Below, in pieces: positions 32,801 through 57,720 of a DNA stretch of 64,000 nt (positions are counted from its first letter, which is position 1; every line of letters begins with the position of its first letter). Source of the stretch: Phoebastria nigripes (taxonomy: Eukaryota; Chordata; Aves; Procellariiformes; Diomedeidae). The position numbers were made by a program, and so were the translations under genes. The DNA lies in contig JAYKAV010002628.1 of assembly GCA_035582835.1 (NCBI GenBank), forward strand, positions 501,530 to 565,529, given 5' to 3'. The notes under the pieces were generated by a model, which saw nothing but the letters and a program-made list of their open reading frames with translations, was not told the origin of the DNA and did not search any database.

Positions 32801-34200
32801 AGATGGGTCTGTGGACTTTGACCAGCTTTGGGATGCCTACAAGAATGGCTTTGGAGACCTTCGTGGTAGGTGGATGACGGTGTCTATCTTCTTATCGTGG
32901 GATAAGTGATATCTTAGCACAAGTTATTCCCCCTTGCTGGCCCCTGGAGATCTTTATGTGCTGGAGCACAGCATTGGGCTGAGGAGGGGGGGACACTGCT
33001 TGCAGAGCAAGAGTCCTTGGTCTTCCTGACTTGTCCTGCAGGTGCCAGACAGCGATTTAAATGCTGCAGTGTCCTGGGTTGTCCCCGTTTGTCTCTGGAG
33101 CCTGTTCACAAGTCTGCTTTGCATGGCATGTTTGTGTCCCTGCAGCCAATGCAGTGTGTCTTGTTTTAGGTGACTTCTGGCTGGGCCTGGAGAAGATACA
33201 TCACCTCGTCCAAGAGGGAAGATACGATCTCCTGATTGAGCTGGACGACTGGGAGGGAAATTCCCAGGTGGTTCAGTTTGTCTTCAGCCTTGGTGATGAG
33301 AGCACAGCCTACACGCTCAACCTACTGGGACCTCTGTCTGGAGAGCTGGAAAACGCCATCGGGGACTTCAGGCAGCTGCCCTTCTCCACTCGGGATCGCG
33401 ACCATGACCTCAAAGCTGACACAAACTGTGCCAAACACCTCTCAGGTCAGTACGAGCTCTTCCTTCCCAGTGGCATGCACTTCCCCTTCAGCCCTCCGCT
33501 GTCTGGTGGTGGCTGTGAGTGGGACAGTGACCCTGCAGGACTAGTCCCCTTTGGTGTTGAGCCTGCCTTGTCCCCTGCTTCCCCGGGAAAGCTACATCNC
33601 TGGGAGGAGCTGTGCAGGGAACCAGGAGGGAAGCTGAAACCAGGAGGGGTTCATGATTCAGGTCTTGGCCCAAGCATCTGTCTTTGTAACAGCTTTGCTG
33701 GCTGTCACCTTGCTTGGAAACCTTTCAAGCAAAGCAGAGGCCAGTCCCCAGGCCTGAGATGGGGCTGCTGAAGGGTTTGAGGGGGTTTTGCATGCAAGAA
33801 AGAGCAGCAGGGATTTGTAGATGCATCCTGAAGTCATATAGGATCTGTGCAAAGGTTTCCCAGTGCATGGGACTCCTCCAGTGTGTACGAGGTGGTCTTG
33901 TAAGGTCCCGAAGCCCTGGAAAAGTGGGGAAAATGGGGGCAGCAGCTGCCTTGAACCTGGGTTTGTTTTCTGTCTGGAAATGCTGTGGGTTAAACCTGCT
34001 TCTGTGTTGCCTTGGTAGGTGGCTGGTGGTTCAGCACCTGTGGCCATGCCAACCTCAATGGGAAGTACTTCCGCTCCATCCCCCGCCAGAGGCACGAGCG
34101 CAAGCAGGGCATCTTCTGGAAGACATGGAAAGGCAGGTACTACCCGCTGAAGTCAACCACCATGAAAATCCAACCTGCAGCACTGGAAGCAGAGCCGTAA
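26269..34200 (+). CDS. ANGPTL4: Angiopoietin-like 4 (whole gene, seven coding exons)
   Basis: Coding exons 26269-26802, 27259-27369, 27871-28003, 32570-32683, 32770-32865, 33170-33445 and 34019-34200 join in frame to 481 codons plus stop; all introns are GT-AG. The product is a secreted inhibitor of lipoprotein lipase that raises plasma triglyceride. Residues 1 to about 20 are a signal peptide, about 49-70 hold the lipase-inhibitory segment (FASWDE, then [10 protein letters not shown]), about 70-215 are predicted coiled coil, 216-260 a linker, and about 262-476 a fibrinogen C-terminal domain with four cysteines and the [14 protein letters not shown] block. FASWDE plus this neighbourhood identify ANGPTL4 rather than ANGPTL3. 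Glu54 matches human Glu40. Human ANGPTL4 has 406 residues, so this one is longer, mainly in the N-terminal half. Oddities: no cysteine between the signal peptide and the fibrinogen domain, no arginine in the linker, and six N-glycosylation sequons in the N-terminal half and linker. Confidence 0.95.
26805..27110. repeat. G-rich degenerate repeat in ANGPTL4 intron 1
   Basis: Blocks like CCCTCCCGGGGCAACGGG recur near 26921, 26962, 27012 and 27061 (steps of about 42-50 bases), with GGGGGACCCGA words between them. They fill most of the 456-base intron 1. A diverged minisatellite is likely. Confidence 0.55.
27259..27369 (+). CDS. ANGPTL4: ANGPTL4 coding exon 2
   Basis: Residues 179-215, 37 codons, phase 0 at both ends. 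The sequence is rich in Gln, Lys and Leu in heptad spacing ([20 protein letters not shown]), the end of the coiled coil. The acceptor is CCCCGCAG and the donor GTGAGC. Confidence 0.93.
27871..28003 (+). CDS. ANGPTL4: ANGPTL4 coding exon 3 (linker)
   Basis: Residues 216-259 plus the first base of codon 260. Acceptor TTTTTTTTAG, donor GTGAGT. It encodes the linker between coiled coil and fibrinogen domain. It contains eight lysines (including KWK and LKK) but no arginine, and three sequons (Asn227, Asn246, Asn250). In mammals this linker carries the RRKR furin-type cleavage site. Confidence 0.92.
29248..29328 (-). mobile_element. CR1 LINE 3' tail fragment
   Basis: About 80 bases of the CR1 3' end in reverse orientation (CATAGAATTCTAGAATC, then GGTTGGAAGGGACC and AGTCCAACC) lie in ANGPTL4 intron 3, same orientation as the copy at 6473. 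Substitutions have made a 14-bp perfect palindrome GACCTTTAAAGGTC at 29280-29293. Older and more diverged than the first copy. Confidence 0.85.
30468..30500. other. Perfect inverted repeat, 12-bp arms, 9-base loop
   Basis: TTCAAGCAGCTG (30468-30479), loop CATCTCATT, CAGCTGCTTGAA (30489-30500), within ANGPTL4 intron 3. Each arm contains the E-box CAGCTG. Confidence 0.8.
31090..31156 (+). promoter_or_regulatory. Two DR1-like sites, candidate PPAR response region
   Basis: AGGAGA-A-AGTTCA at 31090-31102 and GGGTGA-A-AGGTGG at 31144-31156, 54 bases apart, same strand, both with an A spacer. Each matches the DR1 consensus at most but not all positions. Location in intron 3 agrees with the mammalian PPAR-bound region of ANGPTL4, but the assignment rests on motif and position alone. 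Confidence 0.35.
32570..32683 (+). CDS. ANGPTL4: ANGPTL4 coding exon 4
   Basis: Codon 260 (last two bases) to the first base of codon 298. Begins the fibrinogen C-terminal domain: LPEDC, then [10 protein letters not shown]. The two cysteines (265 and the one in VYC) form the first conserved disulfide of the fold. Acceptor CCCCTGCAG, donor GTAAAG, phase 1 at both ends. Confidence 0.95.
32770..32865 (+). CDS. ANGPTL4: ANGPTL4 coding exon 5
   Basis: Carries the fibrinogen-domain signature [16 protein letters not shown] and [10 protein letters not shown], residues 298 to the first base of codon 330. Donor GTAGGT, phase 1 at both ends. Intron 4, before it, is only 86 bases. Confidence 0.95.
33170..33445 (+). 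CDS. ANGPTL4: ANGPTL4 coding exon 6
   Basis: Residues 330-421, central fibrinogen domain: [22 protein letters not shown], then [11 protein letters not shown] and NCAKHLSG with the third conserved cysteine. The RDRDHD stretch corresponds to the calcium-site region of this fold. Acceptor TTGTTTTAG, donor GTCAGT, phase 1. Confidence 0.95.
34019..34200 (+). CDS. ANGPTL4: ANGPTL4 coding exon 7
   Basis: Residues 422-481 and stop TAA. Encodes [18 protein letters not shown] with the fourth cysteine, then [20 protein letters not shown], the usual end of the domain, and a short tail. The acceptor is CTTGGTAG. Confidence 0.95.
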
Positions 34201-35642
34201 AGCTGCCACTTGAGACTTGACCTTCTCTGCGGAGTACAGAGCTGAGCTCCATCACTTGGTGTTTACAGAAAACAAACCCACCCTCCCCGGGAAGTCCCCC
34301 GAGGAGCGTTTCTCTTGGTTAGCAGCCCTTTAGTGGCATGACACAGCTCCTCACTATAAGTAAAACAGCTCCATGTTGCTGAAACCCCTGCATGGGAGCT
34401 CCCAAACCAGAAGAGGAGCCACCAGCAGGGAGATCCACCTCCAGAGCATGCACAAGGGTCTTCCAACCTGCCATGTGCTGCTGCGGCAAGTTCAAGTTGT
34501 CTGGTGCTTTCTGTCGTGTCTGAACACTTCTGTGCTGGTTTTGATGAGCTGGGGCTGGGGGGAAAGGGAGCACGTGAAGTGTTTTGCTACCCTGGACCCA
34601 AGCGTTGGGTACGGAGCCTCGCTGTGTCCTGTCTCTCACTGCTGTTCCCAAATGATGTCCTATGTGTGTTCCTGTGAAAGCCCCCAGAGCCTCCTTCCCC
34701 TGCTGGTGCCGTGGGGCAGTGACCCTCGGGCAGCTCCATCTGCGTAGCCCCTGCTCCAGTGACTTCAACCCACTGAGAATATGGGTTTTGGTGGGAAGGC
34801 TGAAGGACACCCTGTGCAGAAGGGGACCTCAGGCTCACTTGGCTTCCCTGGCCCCCACGGCTTTGTATTTCTGACTGTGCTGGAATTTGCTGGGAGCTGG
34901 GGAGACCGCTTCCAGCTCCAGGAGACGATGGGTGGGATCCTGCAGCTGGTTGCACAAGGGCCAGATCCTGGAGGGCTGAGTCTTAAGCTCTGTCTGGAGC
35001 CTATCAGTGTGGCTGGGGGTGGTTAGGATGAGCACTAGGACAGCACAGGTACAGAGCAGTGACTGTCCCTGGGCAGGACCAGCCCTGCTGTCAGCTGTAA
35101 ATCCCCCTGAAGCCTGGAGGGCTGCCTTCTCCCAACAGACTCCCCAAACTTTGCAGAGTGAATAGTACCATCCCGCATGCATGCTCCAAGACTTGCTCTA
35201 AAGGGCCAGGGGACAACAGGGTTTCTCTGCAAGAGCCACACCGCCTTGTCAGGTGTGTACCTTGGCGTACAGCATCACCTCTGCCTTTGGGGGGGGTGTC
35301 TGGGGTGGGCAGAACAGGTCCCCAAAAACTGTTACGGGCCAAGCTGTCGTCTTGGGGCTTCCCAAGCATCCCGCCCTATTGAAGTCATATTGACTACTGT
35401 GCTAGAGCTCCTAGCTGCTAAATATTGTATATAGTCATTTGTAGGATGTTGGATCTTGTTGATGAATTTCCTGGTTTAATTTGTTTCCATATTTAAATGC
35501 AGTGTTAATAACAATGTGGTGTAATTTATAAATGTTGATGCTGGGGAAAAAAAGCAACTGTAGTTTGTGTATTTTAAACTTTTTTTTGTACTAAAATATC
35601 TTTTCTGAAGATGTCTTTTAATAAAAACAAGCCTGTAACTGT
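34201..35642 (+). other. ANGPTL4: ANGPTL4 3' UTR
   Basis: About 1.44 kb from the stop to just after the poly(A) signal. The last 250 bases become AT-rich, with several ATTTA- or TTTATAAAT-like words that could affect mRNA stability. No interrupting repeat is seen. The 3' end is inferred from the AATAAA. Confidence 0.7.
35620..35625 (+). terminator. ANGPTL4 poly(A) signal AATAAA
   Basis: Canonical AATAAA in an AT-rich 3' end, followed within 20 bases by TGTAACTGTCCC, a plausible cleavage region. It is the first canonical hexamer after the ANGPTL4 stop that fits. Confidence 0.8.
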
Positions 35643-38600
35643 CCCACCTGGATTATTTGCCTGATGGTTTACCAATAGAAGATGTGTGGGAGCTATGTGA
35701 GGACTCTGGATTCAGAAACTTCACTTGTTGGGAGTTTGACCTGAGCACTATGCTTCCTTCTGGCCTCAATGTTCAGCTGTAGCCTTATGGAGCGCTCTGA
35801 GATAAATCCCCAGCAGTAGTTTTTAGTCTGTTTGAAGTTTATGGACTCTAAATTTCTTTTTCCTCTCGAAATCAGGCCCTGTGGCAGCAAGTTTACAAGT
35901 GATGATGAGCTGGCTTTTCTTATTCCCTGATGGCAGATGGTTGCACCGGGGAGATATTCCTTGTAGCTGGCTGGGAAACCCTGTGCCAACTCCTTGAACA
36001 TGAGCAGAGGCCGAGGTCTGAATTATCTGGACGGATTAAAGTCAGAGCTGATCAGGACAGGTCCCAATAAGTAGTAGCCTTTTACCTGCTCGTACCATAC
36101 ATGCATAGTCATCTCCAAAAGCATTTATTGCAACATCTGGGGAATGATTACATACGTAGGAATGAAATGAGCTGGGGATGGAGTGGGAGCCTTGAAGATG
36201 ATGGGGGTAAACTCCAGCTGTGCTCATGATCCCAGAGATGTGGCCTGATACTGGAGCTGGAGAAAGTAGCGAGTGCTTCTTTAGCTGGTCAAGGAAGGGG
36301 GACAAAAATTGCTCATTGCAGAAGGAAGAGACAAGAGACTGCTCTAGTCCCCTAGAGCAGCGTATAAATACCTGATGTACCTAAACATGGCCCCAGCTCC
36401 TGTATCTGTTCTCCTTCCCTTGGGAAAAACCTGGGGTTAATGATAGCCCCAAGCACAATTGCACAAATAGCCCATTATACCTGGCTCTGCGCTATCTGCC
36501 TGCTCACTCTTGCATTCAGAAATACATTTTTAATGTTCCATTTGCTTAATTCAAAGCTTGTTTAGTCCCTGGGTGCACCAGCAGGTGCCATGTTTTAGTC
36601 TGGATGCTAAAGTGATTAGACTAAGGTGGTTTTTATGCATCGAATAGAAACTGGTGAAGGAGCTATGCTGTATTAATTCATTGCCAGGGATTTTTTTGGC
36701 AGATTTGGGGCTTGCTCCCCAGCGGTGCATTTGATCTTCAGCATCTACAGGAGGTGCCCGGAGGACAACACCAGCCAGTACGAAACACCAGCCAGGGGAA
36801 GGCTAAATGCCCCAAATCTTGCCTAGGCTGGGAGCTACAGCTGCTGCTTTCTTCTGTGTCTCGGTCTCACCCTGTTCTGCCATGTAAGTCTCCACGTCCC
36901 ATCAGTGTCAATGTCACCCCATGCCCCTAGACCATAGGTCCCATGCCGGAGCATGTGGCGTCCCGGGGCCCTTCCAAGGTCCCTCTGCAGAAGAGGCCAG
37001 TCTTGGGTGTCTGTTTTCACCTGAAATCCCCCTGGAATCCTCCAGCTCCTTCATTTTTAACAACTACTTGAACTGCAGCTTGTCGTAACATCTGGGAGCC
37101 CGGTGAAGGATGGGGCGGCTCCCTCCAGCGACAGCGAGAGAAACGGCACCGTGCGCTGCCAAAAAGCACAAATATCCTTCGGGTTACAAAATGCCGCTGC
37201 TCCCCAAAATAGGCCATCACTCCCATACAGGCCGTGACGTGCTGTGCCAGCCTGTGGCCCCACAGCAGCTCCTGACATGGTGGTCCACCCAGGGCTTCGA
37301 GTCCTCCCAGCAAAACCTCACCGAGCAGCTGGAAAAAAGGGCTGCTGCTCGTTTTGCGTGCTGAAGGTGGTGATGGGGTCCGAGCTCAGCACATGCTGGG
37401 CAGCTAAAGGCTGTGGGGTCTGGACGTGGTGGGACCGGGCTTTTTGGGGCCAGGAGAGCTGCGGGACAGCCTGGGGCTGTGGTCCAGTGGGTTGACACAG
37501 GGCTGGCGCATGCCTCAATGTGGAGCTTGGAAACAGATTGAACCACAGCTGCTTTGGACCCGAGGGTTCTCTCAGACCATTGTTAGATCAAGAAGACATT
37601 GCACGTCAGGTACCGACATCCCGACCCAGCTGCATTTGGTGGCCCCAGAAAGCGAGGAGAGCCCCGACCCACTGCGCAGAGCCCCCTCCAAATCCAACCT
37701 GCATCTGAATGGCAGAAACAACCGCCAGGAGATCCAACAGTGGGGCCTCAACCCCATTTCTATACAACAGCAGAATCCAAATTGCTCTTTGCAAAGTTTG
37801 GCAAAAAGAGAAGGTGTTTGTGCATACACAGAGCTGCACCAGCTCAGGTGGATGGGCTGAGCCCCCTGCACTGGTGGCACTGAGACACTGGAGGGGGAAG
37901 GCCAAAGGCATTGCCCCGAGCCCCCACTGCCAGTACGGCCATCGCAGAGCACCACAACGAAACAAAAAAGGCAAATTGGCAAACCCCCGCTTGAATCTGA
38001 AACATGGTGCAAAGCCAAGAAACAGCAAATTAATAACAAGAGACGAGTTCTCCACCCATCGACACTCCCCAGGCACCCCCCAGCCTGGCCCCCCACCCCT
38101 GGCCTTGCCAGCAAGAGTCATGCTCTCAAAGCTGTCCGTTGCTCCAAATGCCTCGTGGTGCCTGGCGGACGTTGGGGCATTAGGATTCTCCCAGCCCTCC
38201 CAGTAACTTCAGCTCTTCTGCTGGAGCTCAGCAGCATCGAGCACAATTCAAGTTTCCCGTGGATGTGTCTGGCACGGCTTTGCAAGCACCCGCACCCTTA
38301 CCAGGGACACCTCCCAAGCAGAGTATTCTGAGGTGGCTCCCTTGAGGGTGCTCACAGACACCCAGAGGACCAGATCCCACTAAGAGGGTGGGAAGGGGAA
38401 CTCCTGGCTCAAGCATCCCAGGCAGGCAGCTACGCCCTGGGGCACCGCAGGGGCTGAGGCACTCAGGACAAGAGGGAGCATCTTGGGTGACCATTTTGAG
38501 CAAGTTTTTATCATGTAAAAAAAGAAGCAGATGGCATAGGCCTGTCTGCTTTTAAGGGTGTGTGCCCCAGCATAGTTTAAGAAAATATTTGGGGCTTGTA

Positions 38601-40850
38601 AGACCTCTGCTGCCTGAGGCTTGATGGCCTGCGACCAATTCGAGGACACACATGGGATTTCCAGAAGGGGTCTGCAAATGCATTGCCCTGTCAGCAACTG
38701 GTGACACGTGGCTGGTTTTGGTGACACCGACACCAATTCTCCAATGCAAAACATATCATGAGCCTGGGGGACTCCTGAGGGCGAAGAACATGGGGACTCC
38801 AGGCTCATGCTTCACTCCGCATCCCTCCTCTAACACCAAGTCATCATCTTCACTCCCTGCAGCCCATGTTAAAACACTACCCCAAGGGATTTCGGAGCTG
38901 GATGGCACTCACGAGGATGCCTCCATCGTATATTGCTCTTTAAAACTTATGGCAACAATTCCCAGGCATTGGAAGAAGAAAAGAAGAAAGTGATTTCCAT
39001 CCAAACCGATAAAAAACAGTTTTGGGGTTTTTTTACCCACCCCCACCCCTGCATACCCAATATTCAGTTCAGAACCAATTAAGCTACTTGTGATAATGAA
39101 AATAAGACGTTTTACTTCTGCTGTGCCCATTTTAACCAGAACAAAGCGAGGGAAGCNAAGGCCTCATTTGCAAGACCAGCAAGGACCCACCCTCCTCTCC
39201 CTCCTTTCACCCAGCCACTCACTGGATGCGGCATTATCAGGTGTGGGAAACTCAGCATGGGATAAGTCCCTTTCCCAGGAGATTCTGCATCCAACATGTT
39301 CCAGCTTTGCTCCTCCTGATGCTATTTAACTATTCATTGGTTGGATGCTCGACATCCCTGGGCATGCTCTAGTCATTACTCAACAGGGCCGTTTGCTGTG
39401 GTCCTGCAGGGATACGAACAGCATCAACAGGAGAAAGTGATGATGCCTTCCTGCAGATCCTGCTTGTTAAAACTCCCTTCGGCATGGGAAGATTTAAAAG
39501 TCCAATGCCCCATGCTGAGTACCAAAACTGCAACAAAAAGGTGAAAAGAAAGATTTCCTCCCCGCTTCTTCAGCAACCGCTGTCTGTCAGAGAGGAGCAA
39601 CTGGCCCAATCCATTGCTAGGTTGGAGTTGGCATCTTCCCTAGACCCCCGGTTCTATGAATTTTTGGCTTTCCTTCCCAGCTGCTTCCATTGCCTGATAT
39701 GCAATGGGAATGCCTAGATGCTGTTTCCCAGCACGGCAGTGGGATTGCAATGTGTTTGCAGCATGCTCTGTTTCTCATCCCATTTTCAGAGCCTGGTTCA
39801 GAAAAAGAATGATTTTCACTGAGCAGAAGCTGGATACCCCTGCCGACAGATAGCTGTTAGTCTGGGTGCTGCCTCTTCGCATGCTCCCACACATTTATTA
39901 GCACTTGTTTTTTGCGAAATGGCACCCCTTAGAAACCACGATCCTGCCTGCCACACAGCCCGGAGGGTCTGAACCACCATCTCCCCCTTTGCCGACCCCG
40001 CTCACGCGTTGAGCATCTCCCAAGGCTGGCAAAAATAAGTCCAAAGCCATCTTTTTCCTCCCCACTGTCTCAGCCTTGCTCCCGTGTGATACTGGAGACC
40101 CACTAATCCTTTAGCTGGCTAAAGACTCCTCCGGGGAAAGTAGGGCAGACGAGCCGTGGTGAACACAGCCCAGGAAAGCGAGAAATCCGTTTAATGAGCA
40201 GAGCGAGTTTCCCTGCACATCACAAGAGAGAGAAGGGAGGGAGCCGTCGTGTCCCCCATGAGGGTTTGTCACAACCACAAATCAAACGCATTAAACCAGC
40301 GGACGCGCCGCCGGTGTGCACACGCTGCCCAAGGGCACGTTGTGTAGGGCGAATGCTGGAAGGGAGGTCACCAACACAGTGGGGACATCCCTTGGCTTTC
40401 CGAGTGGCTCTTTGGGGCTGGCCCTGCAGCTTGGGCTGCGCTCGCAGGATGAATTGCCACAGTTCTGCTGTCGGGAAGGCGAAGGACATCCTGCTCATAG
40501 CCAACGCAGCCACCGGCGCTCCCAGAGTGGCGAAACGGCCTTATGCTGTTACCACTGATTCATTCAGGAAATTGCCTCAAGCCAGGAAAAAAAAAGGGGA
40601 AATGTTTTCCTAGAACAAGTTGTGTCACCGTGTGGGACTTTTTTTGCCAGAACAGCTTTTTCAGCTGGTATTTGGCACAGGAAGGTGAGACCTGAGCGCT
40701 GTGTGGGGCAGGATCTGCCCCAGCCCAGGGAACGGCCTGAAGAGAAAAGCAAAGCAGGGGCACGCAGGGCACAATGGCTTTGAACTGCAGCCAAGCACCG
40801 CTTGGGGTGGTTTTAGGGGACACCCCGCCCCCCCCCCCCGTGCCTTCTAC
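35643..40850. other. Intergenic region between ANGPTL4 and RAB11B
   Basis: No supported gene on either strand. It contains a mixed AT-rich segment at about 36465-36690 (TTTTTAATG, TTGCTTAATTC and a CTCF-like word at 36578-36589) and otherwise unique sequence. In mammals a noncoding antisense RNA starts near RAB11B; nothing here lets me call it. Confidence 0.5.
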
Positions 40851-41160
40851 CCCGCGGCCGGGCGGTGCTCGGCGCTGCGCATCCCGCCGAGGCCCCGCCC
40901 CCAGACCCCGCCCATCCACCAAACCCCGCCCCTCCCACCCCAGGCCCCGCCCCAACCCGGGCCCCGGCACCGCCTCGTCTCGCAGGGTCCCGGCTCAGGC
41001 ACCCAAGCACCGCCCCTCACCAGCTGCCCTCCTTCGATTGGACAGCGTCGCCCGCCAGTCAGAGGCGCGCCCGCCGTCTATTGGGCGCCGTTGATGGGTC
41101 TGGCGCGCCGCCCGCCTCCTGCGGGCTCTGGCGGCCGCTGATAGGCGGCGGTGGCGGGNG

Positions 41161-41321
41161 CGGCCCCCCCCCCCCCGGCTGGGCCGCGGTCGGTCCTGGC
41201 AGGCAGAGGGTCGGCGCCGCCATCGCCATGGGCACCCGGGGGGGGGGGGGGGGGCGGCCCCCCCCCCCCCGGCTGGGCCGCGGTCGGTCCTGGCAGGCAG
41301 AGGGTCGGCGCCGCCATCGCC

Positions 41322-41332
<11 letters not shown>
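41161..41332 (+). repeat. Perfect 78-bp tandem duplication at RAB11B exon 1
   Basis: Bases 41161-41238 and 41255-41332 appear identical, from CGG plus 13 C through GGCTGGGCCGCGG to CCATGGGCACCCG, with a 16-base pure G linker. The second copy runs on into the real exon 1; the first breaks after the fourth codon into poly-G. The period is 94 bases, so the first ATG (41228) is out of frame with the real one (41322). Either a recent duplication or an assembly artefact at homopolymers. Confidence 0.85.
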
Positions 41333-56061
<14,729 letters not shown>

Positions 56062-57720
56062 CCTCCTGTAGATGACTCTTGTGCCCTTCACTTCGTCTGT
56101 GCTTCATTTAGAAACTTGTGTGCACTTCTTATCTCCTGTGATTCAGTGACTCCCTCTTCCCTCCTTTACCCCATTCCCAAGTCCCCCCTTTCATCTTAGA
56201 GCTTTAATTGTAGGGCTAACATTCCCCTGCCTCTGAAATCCCCTTCAATGTGGTGACTTTTGGGCTTGAAATGTAGGCACTGATCTGATAGACATGTTTG
56301 TGTTGGAACATCTGCTGCTGGATATTATCCCATGAAACACTGTCCTCAGATGGTTTTGGGTTTTTTTTTCTGGGAGAGAAACCATGGGGACTTGACTATA
56401 ACAGTTGAAGAAATAACTACATTTAGGTGACAAGGTTTTTTCCTCCCATAGTCAGATATTTTTTTTCTTGTGTTTATGTAAACATGGGGGAGAAATTAAA
56501 AGAAAATAGTTATCCTACCAAATGCTCTGTTTTCTGTCCTGATAAAGTCTCACAGTGAGGTTTTTAGTGGCTGCACACACATAAGAAAGCTGTTGAAAAT
56601 AACATTACTTATTATGTAATTACCCCAAATACAGTTAGTCTGGCTGTGTAGTTTACAGTTTCCTGCTTGGGAAATCTTTCTCTATTCTTATTTGGGAACA
56701 ATGAAGTATGTCTGCATTGCTTTCTCTGCCACCATGAATGCCTGTGCTGCTTGTGCAGGCTTTATGAAATGGCTTAATATTTATTCATGGCTTATGTTAA
56801 TCAGTTAACATTATTTTACAGTAAGTGCCAGCATATTGATTTCAGAAACCTTTTGAAACCTGTACAAGTAGGCTTATTTTGTACTGTAGATCAGTGTCTG
56901 AAAGCAGATCTTCTATAGTACCAGAATTTTTTTGCATGCTGCTTCTTCTCTAGATCTCTCCTACCCCTGTTTGAGTGAGTGAAGCAATATTTTCATGTCA
57001 TGTATATACCTGCAGTTGTAAGGGTTTTGGTTGTTGTAGAGAAACACAATACTTTATACATTTTGTAAAACTTCTGCAGAACCATAGCATCTTGAACTTT
57101 CTCTTCATGATCTTTCACTATTGACCCTGTGCATAATCTTCTTGACCTCTACTAAAATGCATAATATTAAGATTTCACATAATAACTACTAACCTGTTGT
57201 TTTCCTCTTACTCTGTTTTACTGAATTGCAGACTGTAATTCTCAAATGATTGTACTTCACCTGATGTAACAAGATTTGTCATCAGCAGGGCTAACTACTA
57301 TAATACTTTATTTTGCTGAATGGGAAGAATGTTATCACAACTTTGTGTAGTCGGTCTCTTGCTAGCTTGTGAAAATCTTCTATGATGGCTTTTTATCATT
57401 CACTAGCTCTTACGCACTTGCATCCCCTCCGGTATACGCTGAATGGTTATGATGAGGCAAATACTGGGTGAAACTATCTAAAGGAAGAGTTGGAGACCAT
57501 CTGCTGCTCTCTGAAGGCTAGTGAAGCAATTTGCAGTGAATTTTTGCTCTGTATTCTGAGACTGTACCTCACTTGATGAATCCTACCTGCGTATTAGTGA
57601 GTTGATTTTTCTTTTCTGATACAAAGCAAATATGAAACTGAATTGTGCTTGAAGGGGAAATCTGACATTCCAGTCTCAACTGTTCTATCTGGTTATGTAA
57701 TAAAATTAAGGGCGGTTAAC
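56062..57720 (+). other. RAB11B: RAB11B 3' UTR (3' end inferred)
   Basis: AT-rich, repeat-free sequence after the stop. The first canonical AATAAA is at 57699, giving a UTR of about 1.65 kb. An ATTAAA variant at 56495-56500 could give a shorter form of about 460 bases. Longer forms to 59.6 kb (AATAAA at 59639) cannot be excluded. Confidence 0.5.
57699..57704 (+). terminator. RAB11B candidate poly(A) signal AATAAA
   Basis: Canonical hexamer in TGTAATAAAATTAAG, with T-rich sequence downstream (TTTTCTTTTAT). Choice between this and the ATTAAA at 56495 cannot be made from sequence alone. Confidence 0.5.
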
